A stretch of DNA of 64,000 nt, taken from the NCBI RefSeq assembly GCF_002245215.1, contig NZ_NPMR01000001.1, positions 1,733,593 to 1,797,592 of the forward strand, in the 5' to 3' direction. The notes under the pieces were generated by a model. It had not been told where the DNA came from. It saw only the letters and a program-made list of their open reading frames with translations, and ran no database searches. Below, piece after piece: positions 31,576 to 42,223 of the stretch; position 1 is the first letter of the stretch; each line of letters begins with the position of its first letter. Source of the stretch: Microbacterium sp. Yaish 1 (GTDB lineage Bacteria > Actinomycetota > Actinomycetes > Actinomycetales > Microbacteriaceae). The translations under genes and the position numbers were made by a program.

Positions 31576-33033
31576 TCAGCGGATGCCGGCCTGCTTCGGC
31601 AGTCGCACGAACAGCAGCAGCACGAGTCCGAGGAGCAGCACCACCGCGATGCCCAGCACGCCCCAGATGATGCCGCCGAACCAGGCGATGAACAGCGCCC
31701 ACATCGCGGGGGAGAGGAAGCTCGCGACGCGTCCGGTCGTGGCGTAGAGGCCGAAGATCTCACCCTGCATCCCCGGCGGCGTCACCCGGGCCAGCAGGGA
31801 GCGGCTGGCGGCCTGCGCCGGGCCCACGCACCCCGAGAGGATCAGCCCGGCGATCCAGAAGACGATCGATCCGGCATCCTGCAGCACGAACAGCAGCACG
31901 GCGACGGCGATGAGACCCGACAGGGTCGCGACGATCACGGCGCGTGCCCCGAACCGGTCGTCGAATCGTCCGGCGACGATCGTGGACGCACCGGCGACGA
32001 GGTTCGCGGCGATGCCGAAGACCATGACCTCCGTCGCGGAGAACCCGAAGGCACGCGCAGCCAGGACGCCTCCGAAGGCGAAGACGCCCGCGAGCCCATC
32101 GCGGTAGACCGCGCTCGCGAGGAGGAACCAGAACGTCGGACGCTCGGTGCGATAGAGGCGGACGATGTCGGTCACCAGATGCTCGTACGCCGCGAGGAAC
32201 CCGATCCTCTCGGCGCTGTGCGGTGCCGCGCGCTCGGGCACGTTCACCAGCAGGGGGATGGCGAAGACGATCGTCCACACACCGCAGCCCACCGCGATGA
32301 GCCGGTAGGCGAGACCGTTGCTCGTGTCCATCCCGAACCAGTCGGCGAAGGTCAGGGCGACCACGAGGGCGAGCGCGATGATGCCGCCGATGTAGCCGAG
32401 CCCCCAGCCCAAACCGCTGACTCGTCCGATCGTGCGGGGTGTCGAGACCTCGACGAGCATGGCGTTGTAGTTGACGCCCGCGATCTCCGAGACGACAGCG
32501 CCGAGGGAGAGCACGATCGCGCCGTACCAGAAGAAGGCCGGGTCGGCGAAGGTGAAGAACAGGGCGAACTGCAGCAGCGCGAGGACGACGGTGAACACCC
32601 CGAGCCAGCGCTTCTTGCGCCCCGACCGGTCGGCGGTCTGTCCCAGCACGGGGGCGAGCAGCAGGATCAGGATGCCGGCGGCCGTCGAGGCCACGCCGTA
32701 GCCGCTCGCCAGCTCGGCCAGTGCCGCCTCCTTCACCGGGTCGGTGTCGGGCAGCGCCGCGATGTCGGCGGGGAGGAACGAATCCGAGACGAGGAACAGC
32801 GACGCGAAGACGAAGGTGAGGATGACGGAGTTGAAGGGCTGCGTGGCCCAGTCCCAGAGCGCCCACGACACCACGGCCTTGCGGGAGATCGGCTGCTCGT
32901 CGACGTCACGGGTCCGCATGGCCGCGATGCGCCCGAGGGCCTGCGTGTCGGCCGCCGTGGGAGGCGCGGGCACGCCGGCATCGGGTGACTCTGGGGAGCG
33001 GCCTGCGCCGGGTGGGTCGGTCTCGGGTGACAT
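31576..33033 (-). CDS. MFS transporter, UMF1/Atg22-like
   Basis: A 485-residue, 12-helix transporter. After a Pro-rich cytoplasmic N-terminus it shows SWALWDWATQPFNSVILTF, the hallmark of the UMF1/Atg22 branch, and the loop QTADRSGRKKRW after helix 2. Atg22 exports amino acids from yeast vacuoles; bacterial members are largely uncharacterised. TAGCGT on the minus strand (33046-33041) ends 7 nt before the ATG at 33033, which decides this start over a GTG at 33042 that would lie inside the promoter. Confidence 0.85.
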   Translation of the reverse strand: MSPETDPPGAGRSPESPDAGVPAPPTAADTQALGRIAAMRTRDVDEQPISRKAVVSWALWDWATQPFNSVILTFVFASLFLVSDSFLPADIAALPDTDPVKEAALAELASGYGVASTAAGILILLLAPVLGQTADRSGRKKRWLGVFTVVLALLQFALFFTFADPAFFWYGAIVLSLGAVVSEIAGVNYNAMLVEVSTPRTIGRVSGLGWGLGYIGGIIALALVVALTFADWFGMDTSNGLAYRLIAVGCGVWTIVFAIPLLVNVPERAAPHSAERIGFLAAYEHLVTDIVRLYRTERPTFWFLLASAVYRDGLAGVFAFGGVLAARAFGFSATEVMVFGIAANLVAGASTIVAGRFDDRFGARAVIVATLSGLIAVAVLLFVLQDAGSIVFWIAGLILSGCVGPAQAASRSLLARVTPPGMQGEIFGLYATTGRVASFLSPAMWALFIAWFGGIIWGVLGIAVVLLLGLVLLLFVRLPKQAGIR

Positions 33034-33040
33034 GCCGGGC

Positions 33041-33046
33041 ACGCTA
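33041..33046 (-). promoter_or_regulatory. -10 box TAGCGT, short-leader promoter
   Basis: TAGCGT ends 7 nt before the ATG at 33033. The same TAGCGT-N7-ATG layout precedes the genes starting at 42152 and 61785. Confidence 0.55.
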
Positions 33047-33143
33047 CGACCTCTCCGTGAACACTCGGTGCCGCCGGTCGGCGGCGCGCCGCGTCATCGC
33101 GACGGGGTCAGCGTATCCGTCGCCTGGCGGGCGAGCGCGCTTT

Positions 33144-33863
33144 TCAGTCGCGACGCGCGAACCGGTAACCGATGCCGCGCACCGTCTCGATCCAGCGGCC
33201 CGTACGGCCGTCGTCGCCGAGCTTGCGTCGCAGGTTCATCAGGTGCACCTCGACCGCGTGGAGATCGTGTCCGCTGACGTGCTCGCCGTGGGCGCCGCTC
33301 TGCCGGCGCAGCATGAGCGCGATCCACGACTTCTCGATGACGTCGCCGGGGCGCTGCATGAGCGCCTGCAGGACGTCGAACTCGGAACGGGTGAGATCCA
33401 GCGACCGGCCGTCGAGCTCGACGCGGCGCGAGCCCGGGCTCAGTCGCAGTCCGCCGGCTTCGAGCCACGCCCCCGGCGCCGACTCGCCGGACTGGAGGGT
33501 GCGCGGGCGGCGCATCAGGGCGTCGATGCGGGCGCGCAGCTCGTAGGGGCGCCAGGGTTTGATGACGTAGTCATCGGCACCGCTGCGGAACCCCTCGACC
33601 GTCGCGGTCTCGTCGTCGACGGCACTGATGATGAGCACGTACCCGTCGTGGAACGCGCGGATGCGGCGGACGGCCTCGAATCCGTCGATCCCGTCGAGCT
33701 TGACGTCGACGGTCGTGAGGTCGGGACGCAGCAGGCGGACCGCGTCGACGCCGGCCGGACCGTCGGGGAAGGCGTGCACGGCGAAGCCGTGCTGCTCGAG
33801 GGTCTGGGTCAGCAGCCGACGGAGGTCGTCGTCATCCTCGATGACGACTGCGCTGCGAGTCAT
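33144..33863 (-). CDS. OmpR/PhoB-family response regulator, orphan
   Basis: A 239-residue regulator with receiver domain (acidic triad EDDDD near residue 10, phospho-acceptor Asp53 in TVDVKLDG, Lys in YVIKPW) and a C-terminal winged helix (about residues 135-235, LTRSEFDVLQALMQ and VEVHLMNLRRKLG). No histidine kinase gene is adjacent: an MFS gene follows and dnaK diverges. Its partner must be encoded elsewhere, or it acts without one. The ATG at 33863 has CGGAGGC on the minus strand 6 nt upstream. Confidence 0.9.
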   Translation of the reverse strand: MTRSAVVIEDDDDLRRLLTQTLEQHGFAVHAFPDGPAGVDAVRLLRPDLTTVDVKLDGIDGFEAVRRIRAFHDGYVLIISAVDDETATVEGFRSGADDYVIKPWRPYELRARIDALMRRPRTLQSGESAPGAWLEAGGLRLSPGSRRVELDGRSLDLTRSEFDVLQALMQRPGDVIEKSWIALMLRRQSGAHGEHVSGHDLHAVEVHLMNLRRKLGDDGRTGRWIETVRGIGYRFARRD

Positions 33864-34065
33864 GGCCGCCTCCGTGCGCGCGGGAACGCTCGACGACCGC
33901 CCATCGCGGGCTCGATGTCGACGAGAGGCGAGTTCGGGTTCACGCTTCTTGTCATGGGTGGACTCAACATATAGCGCCCCCCTGGGAGGATCCGATGATC
34001 CGGCCTCAGGGTTGCTCAGCGTTACCTCAGGTCATCGTCACCGGCTCACACGGTCGAGTCACGAA

Positions 34066-34086
34066 CTTGATACGACTGGACTCAAG
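34066..34086. promoter_or_regulatory. HspR box (HAIR) upstream of dnaK, distal
   Basis: CTTGATA-N7-ACTCAAG matches the HspR-associated inverted repeat CTTGAGT-N7-ACTCAAG at 12 of 14 arm positions. It ends 5 nt before the -35 hexamer of dnaK. The rest of the 329-nt gap 33864-34192 holds promoters and a further isolated ACTCAA at 33960, and no gene. Confidence 0.85.
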
Positions 34087-34091
34087 TTCTC

Positions 34092-34118
34092 TTGACAGGC
34101 TTTTCCGCCGCGAGTACA

Positions 34119-34120
<2 letters not shown>
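34092..34120 (+). promoter_or_regulatory. dnaK promoter, TTGACA-N17-TACAGT
   Basis: TTGACA (34092-34097), 17-nt spacer, TACAGT (34115-34120): a near-consensus housekeeping-sigma promoter 72 nt before the dnaK ATG. It is flanked on both sides by HspR-type repeats, so strong basal transcription would be held off by HspR. Confidence 0.85.
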
Positions 34121-36061
<1,941 letters not shown>

Positions 36062-36063
36062 TC

Positions 36064-36690
36064 ATGACCGACAAGGACTTCGAAGAGCCGCACGGCGATG
36101 ACGAGGTCCTCGGCGAGGAGGGGTCGGACGCCCAGGCGTCCGGCCCCGACGCGCACGAGGCCTCCGGAGCATCGGATGCCGCGGATGCCGCGGCTGCGGA
36201 CGACGAACTGACCATCGACGACATCCTCGGCGCGACGCAGTCCGACGAGGCGGCCGTCGCCGAGGCGCCGGCCGAGGAGCACGACCTGCTGCTCGACCTC
36301 AAGCGCGTGCAGGCCGAATACGCCAACTACCGTCGGCGCACCGAGGACCAGCGCGAGGCCGAGATCGAGCGCGCCAAGGGCTCGGTCGCGAAGGGCCTGC
36401 TGCCCGTGCTCGACGACCTCGACCGCGCCGACAAGCACGGTGACCTCGTCGAGGGATCGCCGCTCGCGGTGATCGCGGACAAGCTCCGCGGGGTGGTGGC
36501 GCGCTTGGGCGTCGAGTCCTACGGCGCCGCCGGCGACGCTTTCGACCCGCAGCAGCACGAGGCGATCTTCCAGGCGCCCACTCCGGGCACGGCCGAGCCG
36601 ACGATCCTCGAGGTCGTCGAGGTCGGCTACCGCCTCGGCAGCATCGAGCTGCGTCCGGCGAAGGTCGTCGTCGCCGTGCCGGCCGAATAG
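36064..36690 (+). CDS. grpE: Nucleotide exchange factor GrpE
   Basis: A 208-residue GrpE. A long acidic, Ala-rich N-terminal region (residues 1-75) precedes the coiled coil (DLLLDLKRVQAEYANYRRRTE). The C-terminal beta domain carries the family motif around FDPQQHEAIF and VVEVGYRLGSIELRPAKVVV. It dimerises and speeds ADP release from DnaK. It starts 2 nt after the dnaK stop. Confidence 0.98.
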   Translation: MTDKDFEEPHGDDEVLGEEGSDAQASGPDAHEASGASDAADAAAADDELTIDDILGATQSDEAAVAEAPAEEHDLLLDLKRVQAEYANYRRRTEDQREAEIERAKGSVAKGLLPVLDDLDRADKHGDLVEGSPLAVIADKLRGVVARLGVESYGAAGDAFDPQQHEAIFQAPTPGTAEPTILEVVEVGYRLGSIELRPAKVVVAVPAE

Positions 36691-36701
36691 GAGGCAACGA
36701 C

Positions 36702-37706
36702 ATGGCCAGTCAGGACTGGTTCGACAAGGACTTCTACAAGGTGCTGGGCGTCTCCAAAGACGTCTCCGACAGCGACCTGAAGAAGACCTACCGCAAGCTC
36801 GCGCGCAAATACCACCCCGACTCGACGCAGGGAGACCCCGCGGCCGAGGCGAAGTTCAAGGAGATCAGCGAGGCGTACTCCGTGCTCTCCGACAAGGAGC
36901 AGCGCGCCGAGTACGACCAGATCCGGGCGATGGGGTCGGGCAGTGCCCGCTTCACCGCGGGTGGCCAGGGCGCCGGTGGCTTCGAGGACGTCTTCAGCGC
37001 CTTCAACCAGGGTACGCGGGGCGGCGCCGGAGCGCGCGGCGCGGACTTCGACGACATCTTCGCGATGTTCAACCAGCAGACCGGGCGATCCAGCCGCTTC
37101 GGGTCGGGCGGCTTCGGCCGCTCGACCGGAGGGTTCCAGGGCTTCGGCGGGCCGCAGCGCGGCGCCGACGTCACGGCTCGGACGACGCTCGACTTCGCGA
37201 CCGCGGTGCGCGGCGACACCGTCACGCTCCAGGGCGAGGACGGCAAGCCGTTCAAGGTCAAGATCCCGGCCGGGGTCAAGGACGGACAGAAGATCCGGCT
37301 GCGCGGTCGCGGGCGTCCCTCGCCCGACGGCGGCGAGTCGGGCGACATCGTCGTGACCGTGACGGTCCGGCCTCACCCGGTCTTCACGCGCGACGGGCTC
37401 AACCTCCGTGTCGTGGTGCCGGTGACCTTCACCGAAGCCGCTCTCGGCGCCACGATCGAGGTGCCGACGCTGGGCGGCGACCCCGTCAAGCTGCGGGTCG
37501 CTCCCGGCACCCCGTCGGGCCGCGTCCTGCGGGTCAAGGGGCGCGGCGTGAACACGTCCAAGGGCACGGGCGATCTTCTGGCCGAGGTCCAGGTCGCCGT
37601 TCCCGCCCATCTCGACGAGGAAGCCCGAGCGGCCCTCGAACGATTCGCGGAGGTCGAGCCCCGCGAGAACCCCCGCGCCGACCTGATGAACAAGGCGCGC
37701 GGCTGA
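36702..37706 (+). CDS. dnaJ: J-domain co-chaperone DnaJ (zinc-finger-less form)
   Basis: A 334-residue DnaJ. The J-domain holds HPD at residues 38-40, a Gly/Phe-rich stretch covers about residues 80-155, and two C-terminal beta-sandwich substrate domains follow. The four CXXCXGXG zinc-finger repeats of type I DnaJ are absent, so this is the CbpA-like (type II) layout although it sits in the dnaK operon. It stimulates DnaK ATPase and delivers substrates. AGGAGG precedes the ATG by 7 nt. The next gene, hspR, follows after 92 nt. Confidence 0.95.
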   Translation: MASQDWFDKDFYKVLGVSKDVSDSDLKKTYRKLARKYHPDSTQGDPAAEAKFKEISEAYSVLSDKEQRAEYDQIRAMGSGSARFTAGGQGAGGFEDVFSAFNQGTRGGAGARGADFDDIFAMFNQQTGRSSRFGSGGFGRSTGGFQGFGGPQRGADVTARTTLDFATAVRGDTVTLQGEDGKPFKVKIPAGVKDGQKIRLRGRGRPSPDGGESGDIVVTVTVRPHPVFTRDGLNLRVVVPVTFTEAALGATIEVPTLGGDPVKLRVAPGTPSGRVLRVKGRGVNTSKGTGDLLAEVQVAVPAHLDEEARAALERFAEVEPRENPRADLMNKARG

Positions 37707-37798
37707 CCCACCCGCTGTCGGCCTGCCGCACCCGGATCCCACGGAACGGGGCGGCGGGCCCGACGGCGACACCCTCGAGGCCCAGGAGGTGACCAACC

Positions 37799-38284
37799 AT
37801 GGCTGAAGACGACATCGACGAGGACGCCCCGATCTTCGCGATCGCGGCCGCGGCGGAGCTGGCGGCCATGCACGCGCAGACCCTCCGGCAGTACGACCGA
37901 CTGGGGCTCGTCGTGCCGGGGCGCACGCAGGGCGGGTCGCGACGCTATTCCCTGCGGCACATCCGTCAGCTGCGGGAGGTGGCGCGGATGTCTGCGGAGG
38001 GCATCAGCCTCCCCGCCATCGCGCGCATCCTGGAGCTCGAGAACGAGGTCGCGGGACTCCGTCGCGAGGTGCGCGACCTCGAGCAGCGCCTCCGCGAGGA
38101 GATGCAGCAGCGTCCCGGCGCGCGGGTGTTCGCCGCCGGTGCCACCGGCGCGGTCGTGACCCTGCGTCACGGGGCGCGTGTCCGGCGTGCGACGGAGGTC
38201 GTGCTCTACCGCCGTCCCTCCGACCCGCCCGCGCCCGCGCAGCGAACGGCGGAGGAAGCTCTGCAGCAACGCATAGGAGATTGA
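37799..38284 (+). CDS. hspR: Heat-shock repressor HspR (MerR family)
   Basis: A 161-residue MerR-type repressor. The winged helix covers about residues 12-80: IAAAAELAAMHAQTLRQYD, then LGLVVPGRTQGGSRRYSLR. A coiled-coil dimerisation helix follows (ENEVAGLRREVRDLEQRLRE) and a basic tail. HspR binds CTTGAGT-N7-ACTCAAG repeats with DnaK as co-repressor. Such repeats are present before dnaK (34066, 34119) and clpB (43239). CCAGGAGGTGA lies 7 nt before the ATG. Confidence 0.97.
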   Translation: MAEDDIDEDAPIFAIAAAAELAAMHAQTLRQYDRLGLVVPGRTQGGSRRYSLRHIRQLREVARMSAEGISLPAIARILELENEVAGLRREVRDLEQRLREEMQQRPGARVFAAGATGAVVTLRHGARVRRATEVVLYRRPSDPPAPAQRTAEEALQQRIGD

Positions 38285-38364
38285 GAAAAGACGTTCATAG
38301 TTTGGACGGATCCCCCCGTTTCGCGCCCTCGGGCGCCCGGTTCCGTTCCGAAGGATCGTCTCTC

Positions 38365-38817
38365 ATGCCGAACGCCACCGTTCCCGCTTCCGTCCCCTCC
38401 ACCGCCGCCTCGGTCGGCCTCCTCATCCTCCGCGTCGCTCTGGGCGGCATCTTCATCGCCCACGGCGCGCAGAAGATCTTCGAGGACTCCCTGCCCGCCA
38501 CCGCCGACGCCTTCGCGGGCATGGGTGTACCGCTCGCCCCCGTGCTGGGCCCGGCTGTCGCCGTGCTCGAGCTCGCCGGCGGCATCCTGCTCGTCCTCGG
38601 CCTGCTCACGCGGCCGATCGCGCTGCTGCTCGCGGTCACGATGGTCGTCGCGCTCGTGCTCGTGCACCTGCCGGCGGGATTCTGGGCCGCCGACGGCGGC
38701 TACGAGTACGTCGCGGTCCTCGCGGCCGGCGGTGTCGCTCTCGCGCTGACGGGAGCCGGGCGTCTCTCCGCCGACCACGCGTTCCTGCGCGGCCGCGCCC
38801 CCCGCTGGCTGGCCTGA
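38365..38817 (+). CDS. DoxX-family membrane protein
   Basis: A 150-residue protein with four hydrophobic segments. The DoxX signature LLILRVALGGIFIAHGAQKIF opens the first helix (from about residue 17) and LAPVLGPAVAVLELAGGILLVLGL (two parts) follows at about residue 55. DoxX proteins are small inner-membrane proteins linked to thiol/redox stress or quinol oxidases; function here is unknown. ATG at 38365 has AAGGA 9 nt upstream. It follows hspR after 80 nt and may have its own promoter. Confidence 0.88.
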   Translation: MPNATVPASVPSTAASVGLLILRVALGGIFIAHGAQKIFEDSLPATADAFAGMGVPLAPVLGPAVAVLELAGGILLVLGLLTRPIALLLAVTMVVALVLVHLPAGFWAADGGYEYVAVLAAGGVALALTGAGRLSADHAFLRGRAPRWLA

Positions 38818-38857
38818 CCCCGTCCCCCCCGTCGTGCGCGACGTCGTGCGCGGGGTC
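38816..38857. terminator. Possible bidirectional terminator
   Basis: GACCCCG (38816-38822) and CGGGGTC (38851-38857) enclose a short inner palindrome CGTCG-TGCG-CGACG. It lies between two convergent genes and overlaps the last bases of the DoxX gene. The outer stem is only 7 bp. Confidence 0.4.
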
Positions 38858-39449
38858 AGGCGGGTGGGAGGCGGAGGGTGCCAGCCGACTCGTCGAGGGT
38901 CAGGTCGTCGACGACGCGCAGCGAGCGCGCGAGGTGATCGAGCTCTTCCAGAACCGTGCCCACGCGCTCGCGATCGCTGCACACGGCCGACAGGGTCACG
39001 AGGTGGGTTCCCGTGTCCCACGTGTACGAGACGAACGGCGGCGTCCGCGGATCAGGCGGCAGCGTCATCACGAGCTTCTCGCCCGCCCCGAGGTAGGGGG
39101 AGCGGAAGTCCTCGGTGTCGTCGTACTCCATCGGCATCATCGCTCGCGCGGTCCGCACCTGCGGCGTCGCCTCCTGCATCTGCGCGAGGACGACGAGCAG
39201 CTCGGGGTCGGCCTTCCACATCCAAGCCCGCACCCGACCGTTCGCGCGGCGCATGAGCATCGGCACCGCCTGGCTCGCGGCCCACGCGGCGAAACGCCCG
39301 CCCGGGCGCGGCGTGGCGCCCATCGCGGCGTTCGCCTGGCTCAGCAGCATCCCGATGGCGCGCTTGCGCGCGCGGCGTCCGGAGAATCCGAAGGATTCCG
39401 TGACGGGTACCCAGCGGGCGGGGTCGGCATCGGCTTCGAGTCGGGCCAT
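38856..39449 (-). CDS. Conserved-looking hypothetical protein
   Basis: A 197-residue soluble protein that I do not recognise. Visible features are an N-terminal basic region (FSGRRARKRAIGMLLSQ), a GGRFAAWAASQAVPML helix, an alternating region rich in Met and Pro (RTARAMMPMEYDDTEDF), and a regular C-terminal domain ending RVVDDLTLDESAGTLRLPP. There is no signal peptide or clear membrane helix. TAGGCT on the minus strand (39461-39456) ends 6 nt before the ATG, supporting both the start and that it is a real gene. It converges on the DoxX gene. Confidence 0.8.
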   Translation of the reverse strand: MARLEADADPARWVPVTESFGFSGRRARKRAIGMLLSQANAAMGATPRPGGRFAAWAASQAVPMLMRRANGRVRAWMWKADPELLVVLAQMQEATPQVRTARAMMPMEYDDTEDFRSPYLGAGEKLVMTLPPDPRTPPFVSYTWDTGTHLVTLSAVCSDRERVGTVLEELDHLARSLRVVDDLTLDESAGTLRLPPA

Positions 39450-39455
39450 GACCCC

Positions 39456-39461
39456 AGCCTA
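39456..39461 (-). promoter_or_regulatory. -10 box TAGGCT, probable leaderless promoter
   Basis: TAGGCT ends 6 nt before the ATG at 39449, identical in sequence and spacing to the boxes before dcd (27375) and xthA (62709). Confidence 0.6.
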
Positions 39462-39638
39462 GGGATGCCGCCTGAGTGCTCGCCCCCGTCTTCCGTGCAG
39501 CCCGGCGCAGGCCCGCGTCGCCCGGTTTCCCCCAACGCCGGGCCGCCTCCCGGAAGCCCCAAGACCGCTCGGGTAAGCTCGGGCGCGCCGCGTCGGCCAC
39601 AGCCGGCGGCACTCCGCCGTACAGATTGGGCCTGACCC

Positions 39639-40853
39639 GTGACCGAATCCACGACGACCGAGGGTGTTCCCGCCGACAGTACGCGCGCGCCGCTGACCAT
39701 CGTGATGGGCGCCGACACCTTCGCACCCGACGTCAACGGCGCCGCCCGTTTCGCCGAGCGGCTCTCCGCCGGCCTCGCCGCCCGCGGTCACGACGTGCAC
39801 GTCGTGACGCCGAGCGTGAAGCACTCGCAGTCGGGCGTCTTCACCGAGAACATCGAGGGCGCCGACCTCACCGTCCACCGCCTGCCCGGGTGGCGCTGGT
39901 ACCCGCACGACTGGCTGCGCTTCGTACTGCCCTGGCGCTCGAAGCACTACGCACGGCGCGTGCTCGACTCGGTCAAGCCCGACGTCGTCCACAGCCAGTC
40001 GCACATCGTCATCGGGCGCGGGCTCACGCGCGAGGCGCGCAAGCGCGGCATCCCCGTCGTCGCGACCAACCACGTCATGGCCGAGAACGTCATCGACTTC
40101 ACGACGCTCCCGCCGTTCCTCGACAAGATCATCATCAAGCTCTGCTGGGACGACGCCAAGCGCACGTTCCTGATGTCGCGCGCCGTGACGACTCCGACGC
40201 GCAAGGCCGCGGAGTTCCTCGAGGACACGATCGACATCTCGGGCGTCATCCCGATCAGCTGCGGCATCGACAAGCGCAATTACACCCCCGACCTCACGCC
40301 GCGGGAGCACCGCCGCATCCTCTTCGTCGGACGTCTCACGACCGAGAAGCACGTCGAGGTCACCCTGAAGGCCGTCGCCAAGCTCGCCCCCGAGCTGGAC
40401 GTCCACTTCGACATCGTCGGTGGCGGCGACCAGCGCCGGAACCTCGAGCAGACCGCGCAGCAACTCGGCATCAGCGACCGCGTCACGTTCTACGGGCGCA
40501 CCGACGAGGCCGACCTGCGGGCGGCGTACACGCGAGCCGACGTGTTCGCGATCGCGTCGATCGCCGAGCTGCAGTCGATCGCGACGATGGAGGCCATGGC
40601 CTCGGGGCTGCCCGTCGTGGCGGCGGATGCCGTCGCCCTGCCGCACCTCGTCCAGTCCGGTGTGAACGGCTACCTCTTCGAGCCCGGAAACGTCGACGAT
40701 CTCGCCGACAAGCTGCGCCGGGTGCTCACCGCCTCTCCCGAGGAGTACCTGCGGATGCAGCAGGCCTCGCTCGAGGGCGTCGAGATCCACGACATCGAGC
40801 GCACTCTCGACACCTTCGAGAAGCTCTACCGCGGCGAGCCGCTCGACGCGTGA
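39639..40853 (+). CDS. Family 4 glycosyltransferase
   Basis: A 404-residue GT-B fold enzyme. The N-terminal acceptor half opens MGADTFAPDVNGAARFAERL, and the C-terminal donor half has the GT4 pattern FVGRLTTEKHVEVTLKAV, then ASIAELQSIATMEAMASGLPV (read in two parts), with the E-x7-E nucleotide-sugar site. It resembles PimB/MgtA-type mannosyl- or glucosyltransferases acting on lipid acceptors; the exact donor is unknown. GTG start. A second GT4 gene follows after 2 nt. Confidence 0.9.
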   Translation: MTESTTTEGVPADSTRAPLTIVMGADTFAPDVNGAARFAERLSAGLAARGHDVHVVTPSVKHSQSGVFTENIEGADLTVHRLPGWRWYPHDWLRFVLPWRSKHYARRVLDSVKPDVVHSQSHIVIGRGLTREARKRGIPVVATNHVMAENVIDFTTLPPFLDKIIIKLCWDDAKRTFLMSRAVTTPTRKAAEFLEDTIDISGVIPISCGIDKRNYTPDLTPREHRRILFVGRLTTEKHVEVTLKAVAKLAPELDVHFDIVGGGDQRRNLEQTAQQLGISDRVTFYGRTDEADLRAAYTRADVFAIASIAELQSIATMEAMASGLPVVAADAVALPHLVQSGVNGYLFEPGNVDDLADKLRRVLTASPEEYLRMQQASLEGVEIHDIERTLDTFEKLYRGEPLDA

Positions 40854-40855
40854 CG

Positions 40856-41962
40856 ATGCGGCTCTTCTTCGACGCGCGCTACATCCGCACCGACTTCCAC
40901 GACGGCATCAGCCGCTTCTCGCACGAGCTCGCCCACGCCGTCTTCGCGGCGGCTCCCGCCGAGGAGGTCGAGGTCACGTTCATCGTGCACGACCCCGCGC
41001 AGGTCCCCTTCCTGCCGGAGGGGGCACCGCACGTCGTGCTGCACGCCCCCACGTCGATGCTCGAGCCGTTCGCTGCCCTGCGGCTGAACCGGCATCGGCC
41101 CGACGTGGTCTACTCACCCATGCAGACGATCGGCGCGCTCGGCCGGCGGTTCGCCCTCATCCTCACGCTCCACGACACGATCTACTACCGACACCGCACG
41201 CCTCCGCGTGACCTGCCGTGGTTCGTGCGCGCGGGCTGGCGGCTCTTCCACCTCTCGTACGCGCCGCAGCGTGCGACGCTCAACGCCGCAGACCTCGTCG
41301 CGACCGTCAGTGAGACGAGCAAGCGGCAGTTCGCCGACGTGAAGCTCACGAAGCGCGAGGTGGTCGTCCTGCCCAACGCGCCGCAGCGTCTGGCGGACCT
41401 CGCGCCGGCGACGGCGATGCCGGGAGCCGCCAAGCCGCGCAACATCGTCTACATGGGCTCGTTCATGCCCTACAAGAACGTCGAGACGCTCGTCCGCGCG
41501 ATGCAGTGGCTGCCCGGCCGGACGCTGCACCTGCTGAGCCGCATCTCGGACAGCCGGCGCGCCGAGCTCGAGAAGCTCGCGCCCGCCGACGCCCGTATCG
41601 TCTTCCACGGCGGGGTGACGGATGCCGAGTACGCGGCGCTCCTGGCCGATGCGGGCATGCTCGCGACGCTGAGCCTCGACGAGGGGTACGGGCTGCCGAT
41701 CGCGGAGGCCCTCGCGCTGGGGGTGCCGGCGGTGGTCAGCGACATGGAGATCTTCCACGAGGTCGGCGGGGACGGTGCGCTCTACGTGCCGCCCCGTGAC
41801 CCGCGCGCGTTCGCGGCGGCCGTCGAGTCGCTCGACGACGATGACGCTCGTGCGGCGCTGGTCGCGGCGGGTCGTGCGCACATCGCCCGGTTCACCTGGG
41901 CGGAATCGGCGTCGCGACTGCTCGCGGCATCGCGTCGCGCCCGCGCGCTCCGCGCCCGCTGA
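40856..41962 (+). CDS. Family 4 glycosyltransferase, second
   Basis: A 368-residue GT-B enzyme. The N-terminal half begins MRLFFDARYIRTDFHDGISR and holds LILTLHDTIYYRHR. The donor half has YMGSFMPYKNVETLVRAMQW and LSLDEGYGLPIAEALALGVP, the E-x7-E block. ATG at 40856 lies 2 nt after the preceding stop; a GTG at 40850 that overlaps that stop as GTGA is equally possible. It is probably made together with the first GT4 enzyme for a cell-envelope glycoconjugate. Confidence 0.9.
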   Translation: MRLFFDARYIRTDFHDGISRFSHELAHAVFAAAPAEEVEVTFIVHDPAQVPFLPEGAPHVVLHAPTSMLEPFAALRLNRHRPDVVYSPMQTIGALGRRFALILTLHDTIYYRHRTPPRDLPWFVRAGWRLFHLSYAPQRATLNAADLVATVSETSKRQFADVKLTKREVVVLPNAPQRLADLAPATAMPGAAKPRNIVYMGSFMPYKNVETLVRAMQWLPGRTLHLLSRISDSRRAELEKLAPADARIVFHGGVTDAEYAALLADAGMLATLSLDEGYGLPIAEALALGVPAVVSDMEIFHEVGGDGALYVPPRDPRAFAAAVESLDDDDARAALVAAGRAHIARFTWAESASRLLAASRRARALRAR

Positions 41963-42152
41963 CCTCGGCTGATCCCTCGACACGGCGCCGGCTGGCGGTG
42001 GGGCGCGTCGGGGCGGCCTCGTCCCGCGGCGGCATGCGCGTCGCGTCGGTGGGCACTCGGCGGTAGCCGTCGCGCGCGACCACTGCGAGGGTGCCCGTCA
42101 CCGCGGCGATGACGACGAGGGCGACGGCGAGAAGAAGCATGTCGGAATCCAT
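41892..42152 (-). CDS. Small single-pass membrane protein
   Basis: An 86-residue protein: one N-terminal membrane helix ([21 protein letters not shown]), then a basic, low-complexity tail ([15 protein letters not shown], later [12 protein letters not shown]). Its 3' end overlaps the converging glycosyltransferase by 71 nt. TAGCGT (42165-42160) lies 7 nt before the ATG, the same promoter layout as for other minus-strand genes here, which argues that it is expressed. No family recognised. Confidence 0.6.
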   Translation of the reverse strand: MDSDMLLLAVALVVIAAVTGTLAVVARDGYRRVPTDATRMPPRDEAAPTRPTASRRRVEGSAEVSGRGARGRDAMPRAVATPIPPR

Positions 42153-42159
42153 GGCAGAA

Positions 42160-42165
42160 ACGCTA
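42160..42165 (-). promoter_or_regulatory. -10 box TAGCGT, short-leader promoter
   Basis: TAGCGT ends 7 nt before the ATG at 42152 and supports the small membrane gene as real. Confidence 0.5.
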
Positions 42166-42223
42166 CGATGGGCGTCATCCTGCCGATACTGGCGGAGATG
42201 ACGGTATTCGGAGGATTCCTGCC

